64,000 nucleotides of DNA from Streptomyces lunaelactis (GCF_003054555.1 NZ_CP026304.1:5270001-5334000); one strand, 5' to 3'. Shown: positions 25,951 to 36,800, numbered from the stretch's first letter. Notes: a model not told the origin generated them from the letters alone. A program made the numbers and translations.

Positions 25951-25978
25951 AGCGGCACCAGCGGCACCAGCGGCAGCA
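25951..25978 (+). repeat. Short 9-bp tandem repeat after icd
   Basis: AGCGGCACC is repeated 2.5 times just downstream of the icd stop. It is non-coding and followed by the terminator. Confidence 0.7.
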
Positions 25979-25993
25979 GTGGTAGCAAGGGCA

Positions 25994-26033
25994 ACGGCGC
26001 CTGTCCTCTCCCCCGAGGGAGGACGGGCGCCGT
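25994..26033 (+). terminator. icd terminator
   Basis: A long GC-rich hairpin with nearly perfect arms of ~17 bases (ACGGCGCC..., ...GGCGCCGT) that close a CCGA-type loop around 26013. Confidence 0.75.
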
Positions 26034-26340
26034 CGTGTGTCAAGAGTCATGGACGCGCCAACTGCGTTCAAGGGACGACTGGTGCCTGTGGCATGGAAGT
26101 GACCATTCCGGCACGGTGTGATCGTTGGGCTACGGATGCCAGACTGAGGCGGCAGACAGGGCGCGCAAGGAGCGCGCCACCTGTCCCGAATGCTCCCGTG
26201 CACGCCGAAAAGAGGAACTGACAGCCCACCCCAGTGCATCCCACTGGGTAGTCCGGAACACGGACGCCCGAGGGTGCACGGCCGGGAGTCAGTACAACAC
26301 GGGGCAATTCAGGCACATTCGGGGGGACAAGGGGGAGGCA
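26034..26340 (+). other. Upstream region of the HTH-DUF2690 gene
   Basis: 307 bp without a supported gene. It contains a hairpin-like GCGCGCAAGGAGCGCGC at ~26160 and ends in GGGGGAGG directly before the next ATG. I see no clear promoter hexamers or known operator. Confidence 0.4.
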
Positions 26341-27426
26341 ATGCCTCGTTGGAAGGTACTACCGGACGAGCTGGACCCACAGGTCCGGGAGTTCACCAGT
26401 CAGCTGCGCCGGCTCGTCGACCGCAGCGGGCTGAATCTGAGCGCGGTCGCGGACCGCACCGGCTACAGCAAGACGTCCTGGGAGCGGTATCTGAACGGGC
26501 GGCTGCTCGCGCCCAAGGGGGCGATCGTCGCGCTGGCCGAGGTGACCGGTACGAACACCGGCCACTTGACCACGATGTGGGAGCTGGCGGAGCGCGCCTG
26601 GAGCCGTTCCGAGATGCGGCACGACATGACCATGGAAGCGATACGGATATCCCAGGCGCGGGCGGCGCTCGGAGAGTTCGGGCCCGCCCCGGCGGGCACC
26701 GCGAACGGCCGCTCGGCCGGCCGGACGGCCGCCCCGGCTGAGCCGGTTGCCCCGGAGGCCGGGGCTTTCGGCTCCGGCAGCTTCGGCTCCGGCGGCTCTG
26801 ACAGGTCCGATGCGCGGCGCCCCGCGTTCGTACCGCAACAGCCCGGCCCCGGCCATCAGGCACCACCGATGTCACCGCCGGCCGCGCCGTCGGGCCCCCG
26901 CCCCACCCCGTCTCCCGGCCAGGGGCGCGGAAAGCGCAAGGTCACCATGTTCCTGGCCGGTCTCGTCGGCGCGCTGTTGGTGATCGCCGCGGCCGTCCTC
27001 CTCACCGATCTCGGCGGGGACGGCGACGGCAAGCCCGCCGCCAGGACGCCGTCCGCCGCACCGGCCACCAGCAGCCCGCCGCTGCCGGCCGGCGTGAAGT
27101 GCAGCGGCAAGGCCTGCACGGGCCAGGACCCGGAAGCCATGGGCTGCGGCGGCGAGTTCGCCAAGACGGTCTCCAGAGTGACCGTCGGCAAGGCCCTGGT
27201 GGAGGTCCGCTACAGCAAGACGTGCCAGGCGGCCTGGGCCCGTATCACTCAGGCGGCGCCCGGTGACACCGTGCAGATAAGCGTGGGCGGAAAGGGCGCG
27301 CAGGAGGGGCTGGTGAACGCGGACAACGACGCGTACACCCCCATGACCGCGGTGGCGACGCAGACCGGGGCGAAGGCCTGCGCGACGCTGAGGACGGGGA
27401 CCACGGGCTGCACCGCGCAGCAGTGA
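26341..27426 (+). CDS. Membrane-anchored XRE-family HTH protein with DUF2690 C-terminus
   Basis: A 361-residue protein. An N-terminal XRE-like helix-turn-helix (~15-75, LRRLVDRSGLNLSAVADRTG, SWERYLNGR) precedes a low-complexity linker to ~195. One membrane helix (~203-222, MFLAGLVGALLVIAAAVLL) follows, then an extracytoplasmic DUF2690 domain with conserved Cys and a GQDPEAMGC motif. The layout suggests a sensor that couples envelope signals to DNA binding. GGGGGAGG precedes ATG 26341. Targets are unknown. Confidence 0.78.
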   Translation: MPRWKVLPDELDPQVREFTSQLRRLVDRSGLNLSAVADRTGYSKTSWERYLNGRLLAPKGAIVALAEVTGTNTGHLTTMWELAERAWSRSEMRHDMTMEAIRISQARAALGEFGPAPAGTANGRSAGRTAAPAEPVAPEAGAFGSGSFGSGGSDRSDARRPAFVPQQPGPGHQAPPMSPPAAPSGPRPTPSPGQGRGKRKVTMFLAGLVGALLVIAAAVLLTDLGGDGDGKPAARTPSAAPATSSPPLPAGVKCSGKACTGQDPEAMGCGGEFAKTVSRVTVGKALVEVRYSKTCQAAWARITQAAPGDTVQISVGGKGAQEGLVNADNDAYTPMTAVATQTGAKACATLRTGTTGCTAQQ

Positions 27427-27485
27427 TCGCGGCCGTGAGCCGCGCCACAAGGGGGCGGGGGAGTGCCGGGTCCCGGGTCGGATAG

Positions 27486-28580
<1,095 letters not shown>

Positions 28581-28600
28581 TCCGCCTTCCCTCGTACGAC

Positions 28601-28632
28601 AGAACGCCCCCGGCACGCTCCGGGGGCGTTCT
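28601..28632 (+). terminator. mdh terminator
   Basis: AGAACGCCCCCGG (28601-28613) and CCGGGGGCGTTCT (28620-28632) form a perfect 13-bp stem with a six-base loop. Confidence 0.9.
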
Positions 28633-28779
28633 CCGTGCAGTGGGTTCTCGGCTTGCCCTGGGTCAGCGGACGCTGTCCCACAAGGCCGGAGTACGCCTGC
28701 CCCACCGCGGCGCAGTGATGCGGGCCACTTTGAGACAGATCATGCGCATGCTTTCCGAACCCCTGGGCAGCAGACCCGT

Positions 28780-28799
28780 TCGCTGGTTGGTACCAGCGA
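28780..28799 (+). promoter_or_regulatory. Palindromic operator candidate of the betaine operon
   Basis: TCGCTGGT and ACCAGCGA are perfect 8-bp arms around TGGT, 33 bp before the first start codon of the choline/betaine operon. Position and symmetry suggest a repressor site; no regulator gene is adjacent. Confidence 0.55.
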
Positions 28800-28832
28800 G
28801 GAACATAACGGGAACGGAAGGCGAAACGCGAC

Positions 28833-30326
28833 GTGTCGGCACAACAGACCATCCACGTGGGCGGAGAGTGGCGATCAGCCGCGTCCGGCGCCACGCGCGA
28901 GATCATCGACCCCGCTGACGCGACCGTGTTCGCCCTCGTGGCGGAGGGTGGGACCGAGGACACCGACGCCGCGGTCGCCGCCGCGCGCAGGGCGTTCGAC
29001 GAGGGGGAGTGGCCGCGCACACCGGTCGCCGAGCGGGCAGCGCTGCTGCGGCGGGTCGCGGACCTGTTGCAGCGGAACCGGGAAGCGCTGGGGGCGCTGG
29101 AGAGCCGGGACGCCGGAAAGACGCTCGAAGAGGGCCGCGTTGACGTGGACTGCGTCGCCGACGCCTTCCGGTACTTCGCCGACCTCGTCATGAACGAGAG
29201 CGGCGGCCGCGTCGTCGACGCCGGATCCGACGAGATACACAGCGTGGTGGTGCATGAGCCCGTCGGCGTCTGTGCGCTGATCACCCCATGGAACTATCCG
29301 CTCCTGCAGGCAAGCTGGAAGATTGCCCCGGCACTGGCCGCGGGCAATACTTTTGTGGTCAAGCCGAGTGAGATCACCCCGCTGACGACCGTCGAGCTGA
29401 TCCACCTGCTGGAGGAGGCCGGACTGCCGGACGGCGTCGCCAACATCGTGACCGGCGCGGGCGACCCCGTCGGAGCCAGGCTCGCCGAGCACCCCGATGT
29501 GGATCTGGTCTCCTTCACCGGCGGGCTGTCCAGCGGTACGAAGGTGATGCGCGCCGCCGCCGACAGCGTCAAGAAGGTCGCCCTGGAACTCGGCGGCAAG
29601 AACCCCAACGTCGTCTTCGCGGATGCGTGCGAAAGCGATGAGGACTTTGACACCGCCGTCGACCAGGCGCTGAATGCCGCCTTCATCCACAGCGGGCAGG
29701 TCTGCTCCGCCGGATCCCGGCTCATCGTCGAGGAGTCCCTGCGCGAGCGCTTCGTCGGCGAACTCGCCCGCCGCGCCGAGAAGATCCGCCTCGGGCGCGG
29801 CACCGACGACGGCGTCGAGTGCGGTCCCCTCGTTTCGCCGCAGCAGCTCGCCAAGACCGAGGAGTACGTCGCCTCCGCGCTGGCGGAGGGCGCCGTGCTG
29901 CGCGCCGGCGGCCGGCGGCCCGAAGGCGAGGGGTACGAGGGGTACTTCTACCGGCCCACCGTCCTCGACCAGTGCCACCGTGAGATGCGCGTCGTACGCG
30001 AAGAGGTCTTCGGGCCCGTCCTGACCGTCGAGACCTTCCGTACGGAGGACGAGGCCGTCGCGCTCGCCAACGACACCGAGTACGGGCTGGCGGGCGCGGT
30101 GTGGACCGCCGACCCCGGACGGGCGCGGCGCGTCGCCGGGCGGCTGCGGCACGGGACCGTCTGGATCAACGACTTCCACCCGTATCTGCCCCAGGCCGAA
30201 TGGGGCGGATTCGGAAAGAGCGGCATCGGGCGCGAGCTGGGTCCCGCCGGGCTCGCCGAGTACCGAGAGGCCAAGCACATCTACCAGAACCTCGCCCCCC
30301 GCCCCGTGCGCTGGTTCGCAGGCTGA
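28833..30326 (+). CDS. betB: Betaine-aldehyde dehydrogenase-like aldehyde dehydrogenase
   Basis: A 497-residue ALDH-superfamily enzyme. The NAD-binding [12 protein letters not shown] loop, general-base Glu in LELGGKNP and nucleophile Cys in [10 protein letters not shown] are all present. With the GMC choline oxidase-like gene after 33 bp and the betaine ABC genes, it most likely oxidises betaine aldehyde to glycine betaine. The call rests partly on context, because ALDH specificity is hard to read. GTG start 28833 follows GGAACGGAAGG. First gene of the osmoprotectant operon. Confidence 0.88.
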   Translation: MSAQQTIHVGGEWRSAASGATREIIDPADATVFALVAEGGTEDTDAAVAAARRAFDEGEWPRTPVAERAALLRRVADLLQRNREALGALESRDAGKTLEEGRVDVDCVADAFRYFADLVMNESGGRVVDAGSDEIHSVVVHEPVGVCALITPWNYPLLQASWKIAPALAAGNTFVVKPSEITPLTTVELIHLLEEAGLPDGVANIVTGAGDPVGARLAEHPDVDLVSFTGGLSSGTKVMRAAADSVKKVALELGGKNPNVVFADACESDEDFDTAVDQALNAAFIHSGQVCSAGSRLIVEESLRERFVGELARRAEKIRLGRGTDDGVECGPLVSPQQLAKTEEYVASALAEGAVLRAGGRRPEGEGYEGYFYRPTVLDQCHREMRVVREEVFGPVLTVETFRTEDEAVALANDTEYGLAGAVWTADPGRARRVAGRLRHGTVWINDFHPYLPQAEWGGFGKSGIGRELGPAGLAEYREAKHIYQNLAPRPVRWFAG

Positions 30327-30359
30327 GTCACCGAGTAGCGGAGTAGGAGAACGAAACAC

Positions 30360-31895
30360 ATGACTACGTACGACTATGTCGTCGTCGGGGGCGGCACCGC
30401 CGGGTCGGTCATCGCCTCCCGGCTCACCGAGAACCCGGACGTCACCGTAGCCGTCATCGAGGGCGGGCCGAGCGATGTCGACCGCCCCGAAGTCCTCACC
30501 CTGCGGCGCTGGATGGGGCTGCTCGGCGGCGAGCTCGACTACGACTACCCCACCACCGAGCAGCCACGCGGCAACTCCCACATCCGGCACAGCCGGGCCC
30601 GGGTGCTCGGCGGCTGCTCCTCGCACAACACCCTGATCGCCTTCCGGCCGCTGCCGTCCGACTGGGACGAGTGGGCGGCGGCCGGCGCCGAGGGCTGGGA
30701 CGCGGCCGCGATGGACCCGTACTTCGAGCGGCTGCGGAACAACATCGTGCCGGTCGACGAGGCGGACCGTAACGCCATCGCCCGCGACTTCGTCGACGCG
30801 GCGCAGACCGCCCTGGACGTCCCGCGGGTCGACGGCTTCAACAAGAAGCCCTTCCACGAGGGCGTCGGCTTCTTCGACCTCGCGTACCACCCGGAGAACA
30901 ACAAGCGCTCGTCCGCGTCCGTCGCGTATCTGCACCCCTTCCTGGACCGCCCGAACCTGCACATCGCCCTGGAGACCTGGGCGTACCGGCTGGAGCTGGA
31001 CGGCGCGCGGGCGACGGGCGTACGCGTCCGTACCAAGGACGGCGAGGAGCGCCTCGTCGAGGCGCGGCGCGAAGTCCTGGTCTGCGCGGGAGCGGTGGAC
31101 ACCCCGCGGCTGCTGCTGCACTCCGGCATCGGGCCGCGCGCCGACCTGGAAGAGCTCGGCATTCCTGTCGCACACGATCTGTCGGGCGTCGGCGAGAACC
31201 TGCTCGACCACCCGGAGTCGGTGATCGTCTGGGAGACGCACGGTCCGATCCCCGAGAACTCGGCGATGGACAGCGACGCGGGTCTCTTCGTACGACGGGA
31301 CCCGGAGTCCGCCGGGCCCGATCTCATGTTCCACTTCTACCAAATACCGTTCACCGACAACCCTGAGCGCCTCGGCTACGAGCGGCCCGCGCACGGGGTG
31401 TCGATGACGCCGAACATCCCCAAGCCGCGCAGCCGCGGCAGGCTGTATCTGACCAGTGCGGATCCGGATGTGAAGCCTGCGTTGGACTTCCGTTACTTCA
31501 CGGACGAGAACGACTACGACGGCCGTACGCTCGTCGACGGGATCAAGCTCGCCCGCGAGATAGCCACGGCCGCACCGCTGGCCGGCTGGCTGAAGCGGGA
31601 GGTCTGCCCGGGGCCCGATGTCACATCCGACGAGGCCATCGGCGAGTACGCGCGCAAGGTCGCGCACACGGTGTACCACCCCGCCGGCACCTGCCGCATG
31701 GGCGCACCCGCCGATGAACTCGCCGTCGTCTCCCCGGACCTGAGGATCCGGGGACTCGACGGCATCCGCATTGCCGACGCGTCCGTATTCCCGACGATGC
31801 CCGCCGTGAACCCGATGATCGGGGTCCTGATGGTGGGAGAGAAGTGCGCGGAGCTGCTAGCAGCGACGTCCGACGAGAGGAGTGGGGTCCGTTGA
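30360..31895 (+). CDS. GMC-family choline oxidase/dehydrogenase
   Basis: A 511-residue FAD enzyme of the glucose-methanol-choline family. It has the ADP-binding [15 protein letters not shown], the GGCSSHN flavin region, catalytic His in HPAGTCRMG and the partner Asn in NPMIGV, as in choline oxidase. It would convert choline to betaine aldehyde for the preceding ALDH. Whether it uses oxygen (CodA-like) or a respiratory acceptor (BetA-like) is not clear; the length and the soluble character favour the oxidase type. GTAGGAG precedes the ATG. Its stop overlaps the next TTG start. Confidence 0.85.
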   Translation: MTTYDYVVVGGGTAGSVIASRLTENPDVTVAVIEGGPSDVDRPEVLTLRRWMGLLGGELDYDYPTTEQPRGNSHIRHSRARVLGGCSSHNTLIAFRPLPSDWDEWAAAGAEGWDAAAMDPYFERLRNNIVPVDEADRNAIARDFVDAAQTALDVPRVDGFNKKPFHEGVGFFDLAYHPENNKRSSASVAYLHPFLDRPNLHIALETWAYRLELDGARATGVRVRTKDGEERLVEARREVLVCAGAVDTPRLLLHSGIGPRADLEELGIPVAHDLSGVGENLLDHPESVIVWETHGPIPENSAMDSDAGLFVRRDPESAGPDLMFHFYQIPFTDNPERLGYERPAHGVSMTPNIPKPRSRGRLYLTSADPDVKPALDFRYFTDENDYDGRTLVDGIKLAREIATAAPLAGWLKREVCPGPDVTSDEAIGEYARKVAHTVYHPAGTCRMGAPADELAVVSPDLRIRGLDGIRIADASVFPTMPAVNPMIGVLMVGEKCAELLAATSDERSGVR

Positions 31896-33004
31896 AGTCC
31901 GAAACCGTGGATGTGACCAAGAAGGCCGTGGACGTGACCGAGAAGGCCGCTGACGACGGTGCGACGCCGCCCGTCTTCTCCGTAACCGACCTGTGGAAGG
32001 TGTTCGGCCCGAAGGCCGGGCGCGTCCCCGGCGACGCCGAACTCGGCGCGCTCAGCCCGGCCGAGCTGCGGGAACGCACCGGCTGCACCGCCGCCGTACG
32101 CGATGTCTCCTTCGACGTACGCAAGGGCGAGGTCTTCGTCGTCATGGGCCTCTCCGGCTCCGGCAAGTCGACGCTCGTACGCTGCCTGACCCGGCTGATC
32201 GAGCCGACGTCCGGATCGATCGTCATCGACGGCGAGGACGTGCTGTCCATGGACACGGCGCGGCTGCGCGAACTGCGCCGCCACCGGGCGTCGATGGTCT
32301 TCCAGCACTTCGGCCTGCTGCCGCACCGCTCGGTGCTCGACAACGTCGCGTACGGGCTGGAGATCCAGGGCCTGGGCAAGGCGGCGCGGCGGTCCAGGGC
32401 GGCCGAGATCGTAGCGAAGGTGGGGCTCGAAGGGCTGGAGCACCGCCGCCCGGGACAGCTGTCCGGTGGACAGCAGCAGCGCGTCGGGCTGGCGCGGGCG
32501 CTGGCCGTCGACCCGGAAGTGCTGCTCTTCGACGAGCCGTTCAGCGCGCTGGACCCGTTGATCCGGCGCGATATGCAGGAGGAGGTCATCCGGCTGCACC
32601 GCGAGGAGGGCCGGACGATGATCTTCATCACCCACGATCTGAACGAGGCGCTGAAGCTGGGCGACCGCATCGCGCTGATGCGGGACGGCCGGATCGTGCA
32701 GCTGGGCACGCCGGAGGAGATCGTGGGCGCGCCCGCGGACGACTATGTACGGGACTTCGTCCGCGATGTGCCGCGCGAGCAGGTGATGACCGTACGGACC
32801 GCGCTGCGCCCGGCGGTCGGCGACGAGGCGGAGTCCGGCCCGTCGATCGCTCCCGGAGCGACGGTCTTCGAGGCGATCGAGGCGGTGGCCCGGACAGGGT
32901 CACCGGCTCGCGTCATGGAGGCCGGCCGCTGCGTGGGCGTGGTGGACCACGCGGCGCTGCTTGCAGTGGTCGCGGGTGTACGGGTCGGGGAGGTGGCGGC
33001 GTGA
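31892..33004 (+). CDS. proV: Glycine betaine/proline ABC transporter ATP-binding protein
   Basis: A 370-residue ATPase of the ProV/OpuAA class. Walker A is GLSGSGKST, the signature is LSGGQQQRV and Walker B is [12 protein letters not shown] ~90-residue C-terminal extension resembles a degenerate CBS region that senses ionic strength in relatives. The TTG start at 31892 overlaps the previous stop (TTGA) and has GAGAGGAG nine bases upstream, so coupling is likely. The first ~25 residues contain two VDVT-K/E-KA units. It energises uptake of betaine made or found outside. Confidence 0.9.
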   Translation: MKSETVDVTKKAVDVTEKAADDGATPPVFSVTDLWKVFGPKAGRVPGDAELGALSPAELRERTGCTAAVRDVSFDVRKGEVFVVMGLSGSGKSTLVRCLTRLIEPTSGSIVIDGEDVLSMDTARLRELRRHRASMVFQHFGLLPHRSVLDNVAYGLEIQGLGKAARRSRAAEIVAKVGLEGLEHRRPGQLSGGQQQRVGLARALAVDPEVLLFDEPFSALDPLIRRDMQEEVIRLHREEGRTMIFITHDLNEALKLGDRIALMRDGRIVQLGTPEEIVGAPADDYVRDFVRDVPREQVMTVRTALRPAVGDEAESGPSIAPGATVFEAIEAVARTGSPARVMEAGRCVGVVDHAALLAVVAGVRVGEVAA

Positions 33005-33030
33005 TGTGCGTTCTTCCGCCGGACCCGAAC

Positions 33031-33080
33031 AATCCAGCCTCGCCGGCGTCTGAGGCGCGGGGTCCGGGGCGGAGCCCCGG
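33031..33080 (+). repeat. Dispersed intergenic repeat, copy A
   Basis: A ~50-bp element reading CCAGCCTCGCCGGCGTCTGA followed by GGCGCGGGGTCCGGGGCGG and a GGGGC-GGAGCCCC hairpin. The same element is found at 36801-36865 and 47136-47200 in the opposite orientation. Here it sits inside the betaine operon between the ATPase and permease genes. Confidence 0.85.
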
Positions 33081-33098
33081 TTACGGGGAGGGGTGCGC

Positions 33099-35069
33099 GT
33101 GACCGCCACCGTCACTGTCAGCAAGCCCACCGACGCCGCGCCCACCGCGGGCAGATGGCGGCTCCTGTTGACGCATCCCGGCAAGCGCAAGGTCCTCGGG
33201 CTCGCCCTCGCCGCCCTCGTCCTGATACCTCTCGGCATCGCCCTGTGGGGGAGCGGCAGTTGGCCCGCCGGGCTGACCGTCGACGTCTCCGGGCCCCTCG
33301 ACGACGCCAACGAGTGGGTCATCGACAACCGCGACACCCACCCCCTCTTCCTCTACTTCCTGCTCCACTTCTCCAACACCGCCACCGACGCCGTCGACGG
33401 GGTCTACCAGTTCCTGGACGCCATGGGCTGGCTCGGCGTACTCGTCGCCGGTGTGCTGTTCGCCTGGCGGGCCGCAGGCCTCGGGCGGCGCGGGGTCAAG
33501 GTCGCCGCGACAGCTTTCGGGGCGTTCGCCCTGTGCGGGCTGCTCGGGATGTGGGACGCCACGCTGCTCACCATCGCGCTGATGGTCGTCGCGGTGGCCG
33601 TCGCCGCGCTGCTCGGGGTGCTGATCGGGCTCGCCGCCGGGCTGTCCGACCGGGTCGACCGGGCGCTGCGGCCCGTGCTGGACACCATGCAGGTGCTGCC
33701 CGCCTTCGCGTACCTGCTGCCGTTCGTGCTGGTCTTCGGCACCGGCACGCCCGCCGCGCTCTTCTGCACGGTGATCTACGCGGCTCCGCCGATGGCCCGC
33801 CTCACGGCGCTCGGTCTGCGCGGCGCCGACCCCGCCGTGCTCGAAGCCTCCGCCTCGCTCGGCGCGAGCGGCTGGCAGCGGCTGCGGACCGCGCGGCTGC
33901 CGCTCGCCCGCAAGCAGATGCTCCTCGGCCTCAACCAGACGATCATGATGGCGCTCTCGATGGTCGTCATCGCGGCCCTCGTCGGCGCCGGCGGCCTCGG
34001 CGAGGCGGTCTACTCCGCGCTCTCCACCGTCGACGTCGGCAAGGCGCTCGCCGCGGGTATCCCGATCGTGCTGATCGCGGTCTGGCTGGACCGTACGACC
34101 GCGGCGGCCGGCGACCGTATCGGCGAGAGCAACCCCGGCGGCGGACCGCTGCACGGCCGGTCGGCGTGGGCGCTGGTGTCGGCGGGCGTCGTGGCCGCCG
34201 CGCTGGCGGGCCTCGCCATCGGCAGGACATGGCCGGACAGCTGGACGTACGACATCTCCACGCCCGTCAACAAGGCGCAGGAGTGGATCACCGAGAACCT
34301 CACCTTCACGGAGGTCTGGTCCCGCGAGTTCACGCTCTGGATCCTCAACCCCCTGCGCGACCTGCTGATCTGGCTGCCCTGGTGGTCGGTGCTGCTGCTC
34401 GTCGCGGCGGTGGCCTGGCTGGTCGGCACCTGGGCGACCGCGCTGACCGCCACGCTCTCGATGGCGGCGATCGGGGTACTCGGGGTCTGGGCGAAATCCC
34501 TGGACACGCTCTCCCAGGTGCTCGCGGCGCTCGTCCTCACGCTGGCGCTCGGCGTGCTCGCGGGCATCTTCTGCGCGCGGGCCGGGCGGCTCGAACGCTG
34601 GCTGCGGCCCGTACTCGACGCGATGCAGACGATGCCGCAGTTCGTGTACCTCATCCCGGTGGTCGCGCTGTTCGGCGTCACCCGCGCCTCGGCGATCATC
34701 GCGGCCGTCGTCTACGCCCTTCCCGCCGTCGTACGCATCACCACTCAGGGCCTGCGCGAGGTCGACCCGGCGGCGCTGGAGGCCGCCCGGTCGCTGGGTG
34801 CCTCGACGCGTCAGCAACTCCTCCAGGTGCAGCTGCCGCTGGCCCGCCCGGCGCTCCAGCTCGCCGTCAACCAGGGCGTCGTACTCGTACTCGCCGTGGT
34901 CGTCGTCGGCGGCCTGGTCGGCGGGGGCGCGCTCGGCTACGACGTCGTGAAGGGCCTCTCCCGGGGCGATATGGGCGTCGGGATGACGGCCGGAGTCGCC
35001 ATCGTCTGCCTCGGTCTCGTACTGGACCGGATCACCCAGCCAGCCCGCCGCAAGTCAACGTCCCACTGA
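33099..35069 (+). CDS. proW: Duplicated-permease subunit of the glycine betaine ABC transporter
   Basis: A 656-residue protein made of two consecutive ProW-type permease halves, ~1-340 and ~350-656. Each half has its own DDANEWVIDN/NKAQEWITENL entry segment, five to six membrane helices and an EAA loop (LEASASLGASGWQRL; LEAARSLGASTRQQL). The EAA loops contact the ATPase. One chain thus supplies both transmembrane subunits. GTG 33099 is preferred over GTG 33093, as GGGGAGGG lies six bases before it. It lies between the ATPase and the binding lipoprotein. Confidence 0.9.
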   Translation: MTATVTVSKPTDAAPTAGRWRLLLTHPGKRKVLGLALAALVLIPLGIALWGSGSWPAGLTVDVSGPLDDANEWVIDNRDTHPLFLYFLLHFSNTATDAVDGVYQFLDAMGWLGVLVAGVLFAWRAAGLGRRGVKVAATAFGAFALCGLLGMWDATLLTIALMVVAVAVAALLGVLIGLAAGLSDRVDRALRPVLDTMQVLPAFAYLLPFVLVFGTGTPAALFCTVIYAAPPMARLTALGLRGADPAVLEASASLGASGWQRLRTARLPLARKQMLLGLNQTIMMALSMVVIAALVGAGGLGEAVYSALSTVDVGKALAAGIPIVLIAVWLDRTTAAAGDRIGESNPGGGPLHGRSAWALVSAGVVAAALAGLAIGRTWPDSWTYDISTPVNKAQEWITENLTFTEVWSREFTLWILNPLRDLLIWLPWWSVLLLVAAVAWLVGTWATALTATLSMAAIGVLGVWAKSLDTLSQVLAALVLTLALGVLAGIFCARAGRLERWLRPVLDAMQTMPQFVYLIPVVALFGVTRASAIIAAVVYALPAVVRITTQGLREVDPAALEAARSLGASTRQQLLQVQLPLARPALQLAVNQGVVLVLAVVVVGGLVGGGALGYDVVKGLSRGDMGVGMTAGVAIVCLGLVLDRITQPARRKSTSH

Positions 35070-35096
35070 ACCCGTCCTTCCATACACAGGAGCACC

Positions 35097-36050
35097 ATGC
35101 GCACCCTCCGTATAACCACCGCTGTCATCAGCGCCCTCGGCGTCATCGGCCTCAGCGCGTGCGGCGCTGCCGACACCGGAAAGAAGGACGAGGCCGGCGG
35201 CGACAAGACCGTGCGGCTGACCGTCCCCTCCTGGGTCGGCGCCCAGGCCAACACGGCCGTCGCCGGCTACATCCTGAAGAAGGAGCTGGGCTACACCGTC
35301 AAGACCCAGCAGATGGGCGAGGTCCTCGCCTGGGACGCGCTCTCCAAGGGCGACATCGACGCGATCATGGAGGACTGGGGTCACCCCAAGGAGGAGACGC
35401 AGTACGTCACGACGAAGAAGACCGTCGTCAAGGCGGGCGACCTCGGTGTCACCGGGCACATCGGCTGGTACGTGCCGAAGTACTACGCGGACAAGAACCC
35501 CGACGTCCTGGACGCCAAGAACCTCAACAAGTACGCCAAGGACTTCAAGACCGCGGAGAGCGGTGACAAGGGCGAGATCCTCGAGGGCTCCCCGGACTAT
35601 GTCACCAACGACGACGCGATCATCAAGAACCTGAAGCTGGACCTGAAGACCAACTACTCGGGCTCCGAGGCCGCGCAGATCACGGCGATCAAGAAGTACG
35701 CCAAGGAGAAGAAGCCCTTCCTGACGTACTGGTGGACCCCGCAGTGGCTGAACGCCCAGGTCGACATGGTCGAGGTCAAGCTGCCGGAGTACAAGGAGGG
35801 TTGTGACGCGGACCCGAAGAAGGTTGCCTGCGCGTACCCGAACACGCCGCTGCAGAAGTTCCTCAACGCGGACTTCGCGAAGGACGGCGGCGAGGCGGCC
35901 GAGTTCCTGAAGAACTTCAAGTGGACGACCGAGCAGCAGAACGAGGTCGCGCTGATGATCGCCGGCGAGAAGATGTCGCCGGAGGCGGCGGCCGAGAAGT
36001 GGGTCAACGCGAACGAGTCGACGTGGAAGGCGTGGCTTCCCAAGAAGTAG
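35097..36050 (+). CDS. proX: Glycine betaine-binding lipoprotein
   Basis: A 317-residue substrate-binding protein (OpuAC domain). The signal peptide ends in lipobox LSAC (Cys22), so it is membrane-tethered outside the cell. Aromatic-rich stretches typical of a quaternary-amine cage are present (VPSWVGAQAN near 44-53, MEDWGHP, GWYVPKYY, YWWTPQW). AGGAGC precedes the ATG. It is last in the five-gene operon of choline oxidation and betaine uptake. Confidence 0.92.
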   Translation: MRTLRITTAVISALGVIGLSACGAADTGKKDEAGGDKTVRLTVPSWVGAQANTAVAGYILKKELGYTVKTQQMGEVLAWDALSKGDIDAIMEDWGHPKEETQYVTTKKTVVKAGDLGVTGHIGWYVPKYYADKNPDVLDAKNLNKYAKDFKTAESGDKGEILEGSPDYVTNDDAIIKNLKLDLKTNYSGSEAAQITAIKKYAKEKKPFLTYWWTPQWLNAQVDMVEVKLPEYKEGCDADPKKVACAYPNTPLQKFLNADFAKDGGEAAEFLKNFKWTTEQQNEVALMIAGEKMSPEAAAEKWVNANESTWKAWLPKK

Positions 36051-36233
36051 TTCGCAGCCGCCCAGCACCTCTGAAGTGCCTCAACTCGCTTGATGGAGTA
36101 CGGCCCTGAGGCCGAGGATCCGTACCTGTTCCTCGGATCCGGCAAGCAGGATCTCTCCGTGCTCGTCCCGCGTGACGCGGACGGCATCGCCGATGCCGTC
36201 CGCGCCGCGTTGTCCACGGTTCTGAATGCGCGG
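36051..36233 (-). other. Gap with a 38-codon start-less reading frame
   Basis: On the minus strand, directly after the CMD gene stop, a frame reads ...DAVRVTRDEHGEILLAG and ends SEEQVRILGLRAVLHQAS at ~36085. It has no start codon and overlaps a 12-bp hairpin. It could be the decayed end of a gene, or chance in GC-rich DNA. Confidence 0.25.
36177..36203. terminator. Terminator between the betaine operon and CMD gene
   Basis: GCGGACGGCATC (36177-36188) and GATGCCGTCCGC (36192-36203) form a perfect 12-bp stem with a three-base loop, between convergent genes. Confidence 0.75.
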
Positions 36234-36743
36234 TCAGTGCTTGTACTGGCCCGGCGTGTAGTGGCCGGGCACCAGCCGGGCGGTCACGCCGAAGCGGTTC
36301 CAGGCGTTGATGACCGTGATCGCCGCGATCAGATGCGCGAGCTCGGTGTCGTCGAAGTGCTTCGCGGCCTTCTCGTACACCTCGTCCGGGACGAAGCCGT
36401 CGGTCAGTACGGTGACGGCCTCCGTCAGCGCGATCGCCGCGATCTCCCTCTCCGTGTAGAAGTGCTGCGACTCCTCCCAGGCGCTGAGCTGGACGATCCG
36501 CTCCACCGACTCGCCCGCCGCGAGAGCGTCCTTGGTGTGCATGTCGAGGCAGAAGGCGCAGTGGTTGATCTGCGAGGCACGGATCTTCACCAGCTCGAGG
36601 AGGACCGGGTCGACGCCCTGCCGGGCGGCCGCGTCCAGCTTGACCATGGCCTTGTAGACCTCGGGGGCGAGCTTCGCCCACTGCAGGCGGGCGGTGTGCT
36701 CGGGGGCGCAGGAGTGCGTCTCGGGCGTCTCGGTCGTCGTCAT
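36234..36743 (-). CDS. AhpD-like carboxymuconolactone decarboxylase-family protein
   Basis: A 169-residue protein of the AhpD/CMD fold. The redox motif CAFCLDMHT (CxxCxxxH, ~residues 65-73) is that of alkylhydroperoxidase-type thiol peroxidases. It probably detoxifies peroxides in the cytoplasm, though partners are not in the window. The ATG at 36743 lies seven bases after a -10-like TAGATT on the minus strand and lacks a ribosome site, so the message is probably leaderless. A hexanucleotide repeat lies where the -35 should be. Confidence 0.82.
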   Translation of the reverse strand: MTTTETPETHSCAPEHTARLQWAKLAPEVYKAMVKLDAAARQGVDPVLLELVKIRASQINHCAFCLDMHTKDALAAGESVERIVQLSAWEESQHFYTEREIAAIALTEAVTVLTDGFVPDEVYEKAAKHFDDTELAHLIAAITVINAWNRFGVTARLVPGHYTPGQYKH

Positions 36744-36750
36744 GGCTACG

Positions 36751-36756
36751 AATCTA
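36751..36756 (-). promoter_or_regulatory. -10 element of a leaderless promoter
   Basis: TAGATT on the minus strand, with seven bases between it and the CMD ATG. The region 17-18 bp further upstream is the GGGTGC repeat rather than a TTGACA-like -35. Confidence 0.55.
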
Positions 36757-36764
36757 GTGCGGGC

Positions 36765-36794
36765 GGGTGCGGGTGCGGGTGCGGGTTCGGGTGC
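36765..36794 (+). repeat. Hexanucleotide microsatellite (GGGTGC)5 in the CMD promoter
   Basis: Five GGGTGC units, one with a single change (GGGTTC). They cover the -35 area of the leftward CMD gene. Copy-number change would alter promoter spacing. Confidence 0.8.
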
Positions 36795-36800
36795 AAGGGC

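Noticed and set aside
28875..31679. Very long antisense reading frame opposite the betaine operon (and similar ones opposite sucCD, purH and icd)
   Set aside because: These are typical shadows in DNA with very GC-rich third codon positions; the sense frames encode recognisable enzymes.
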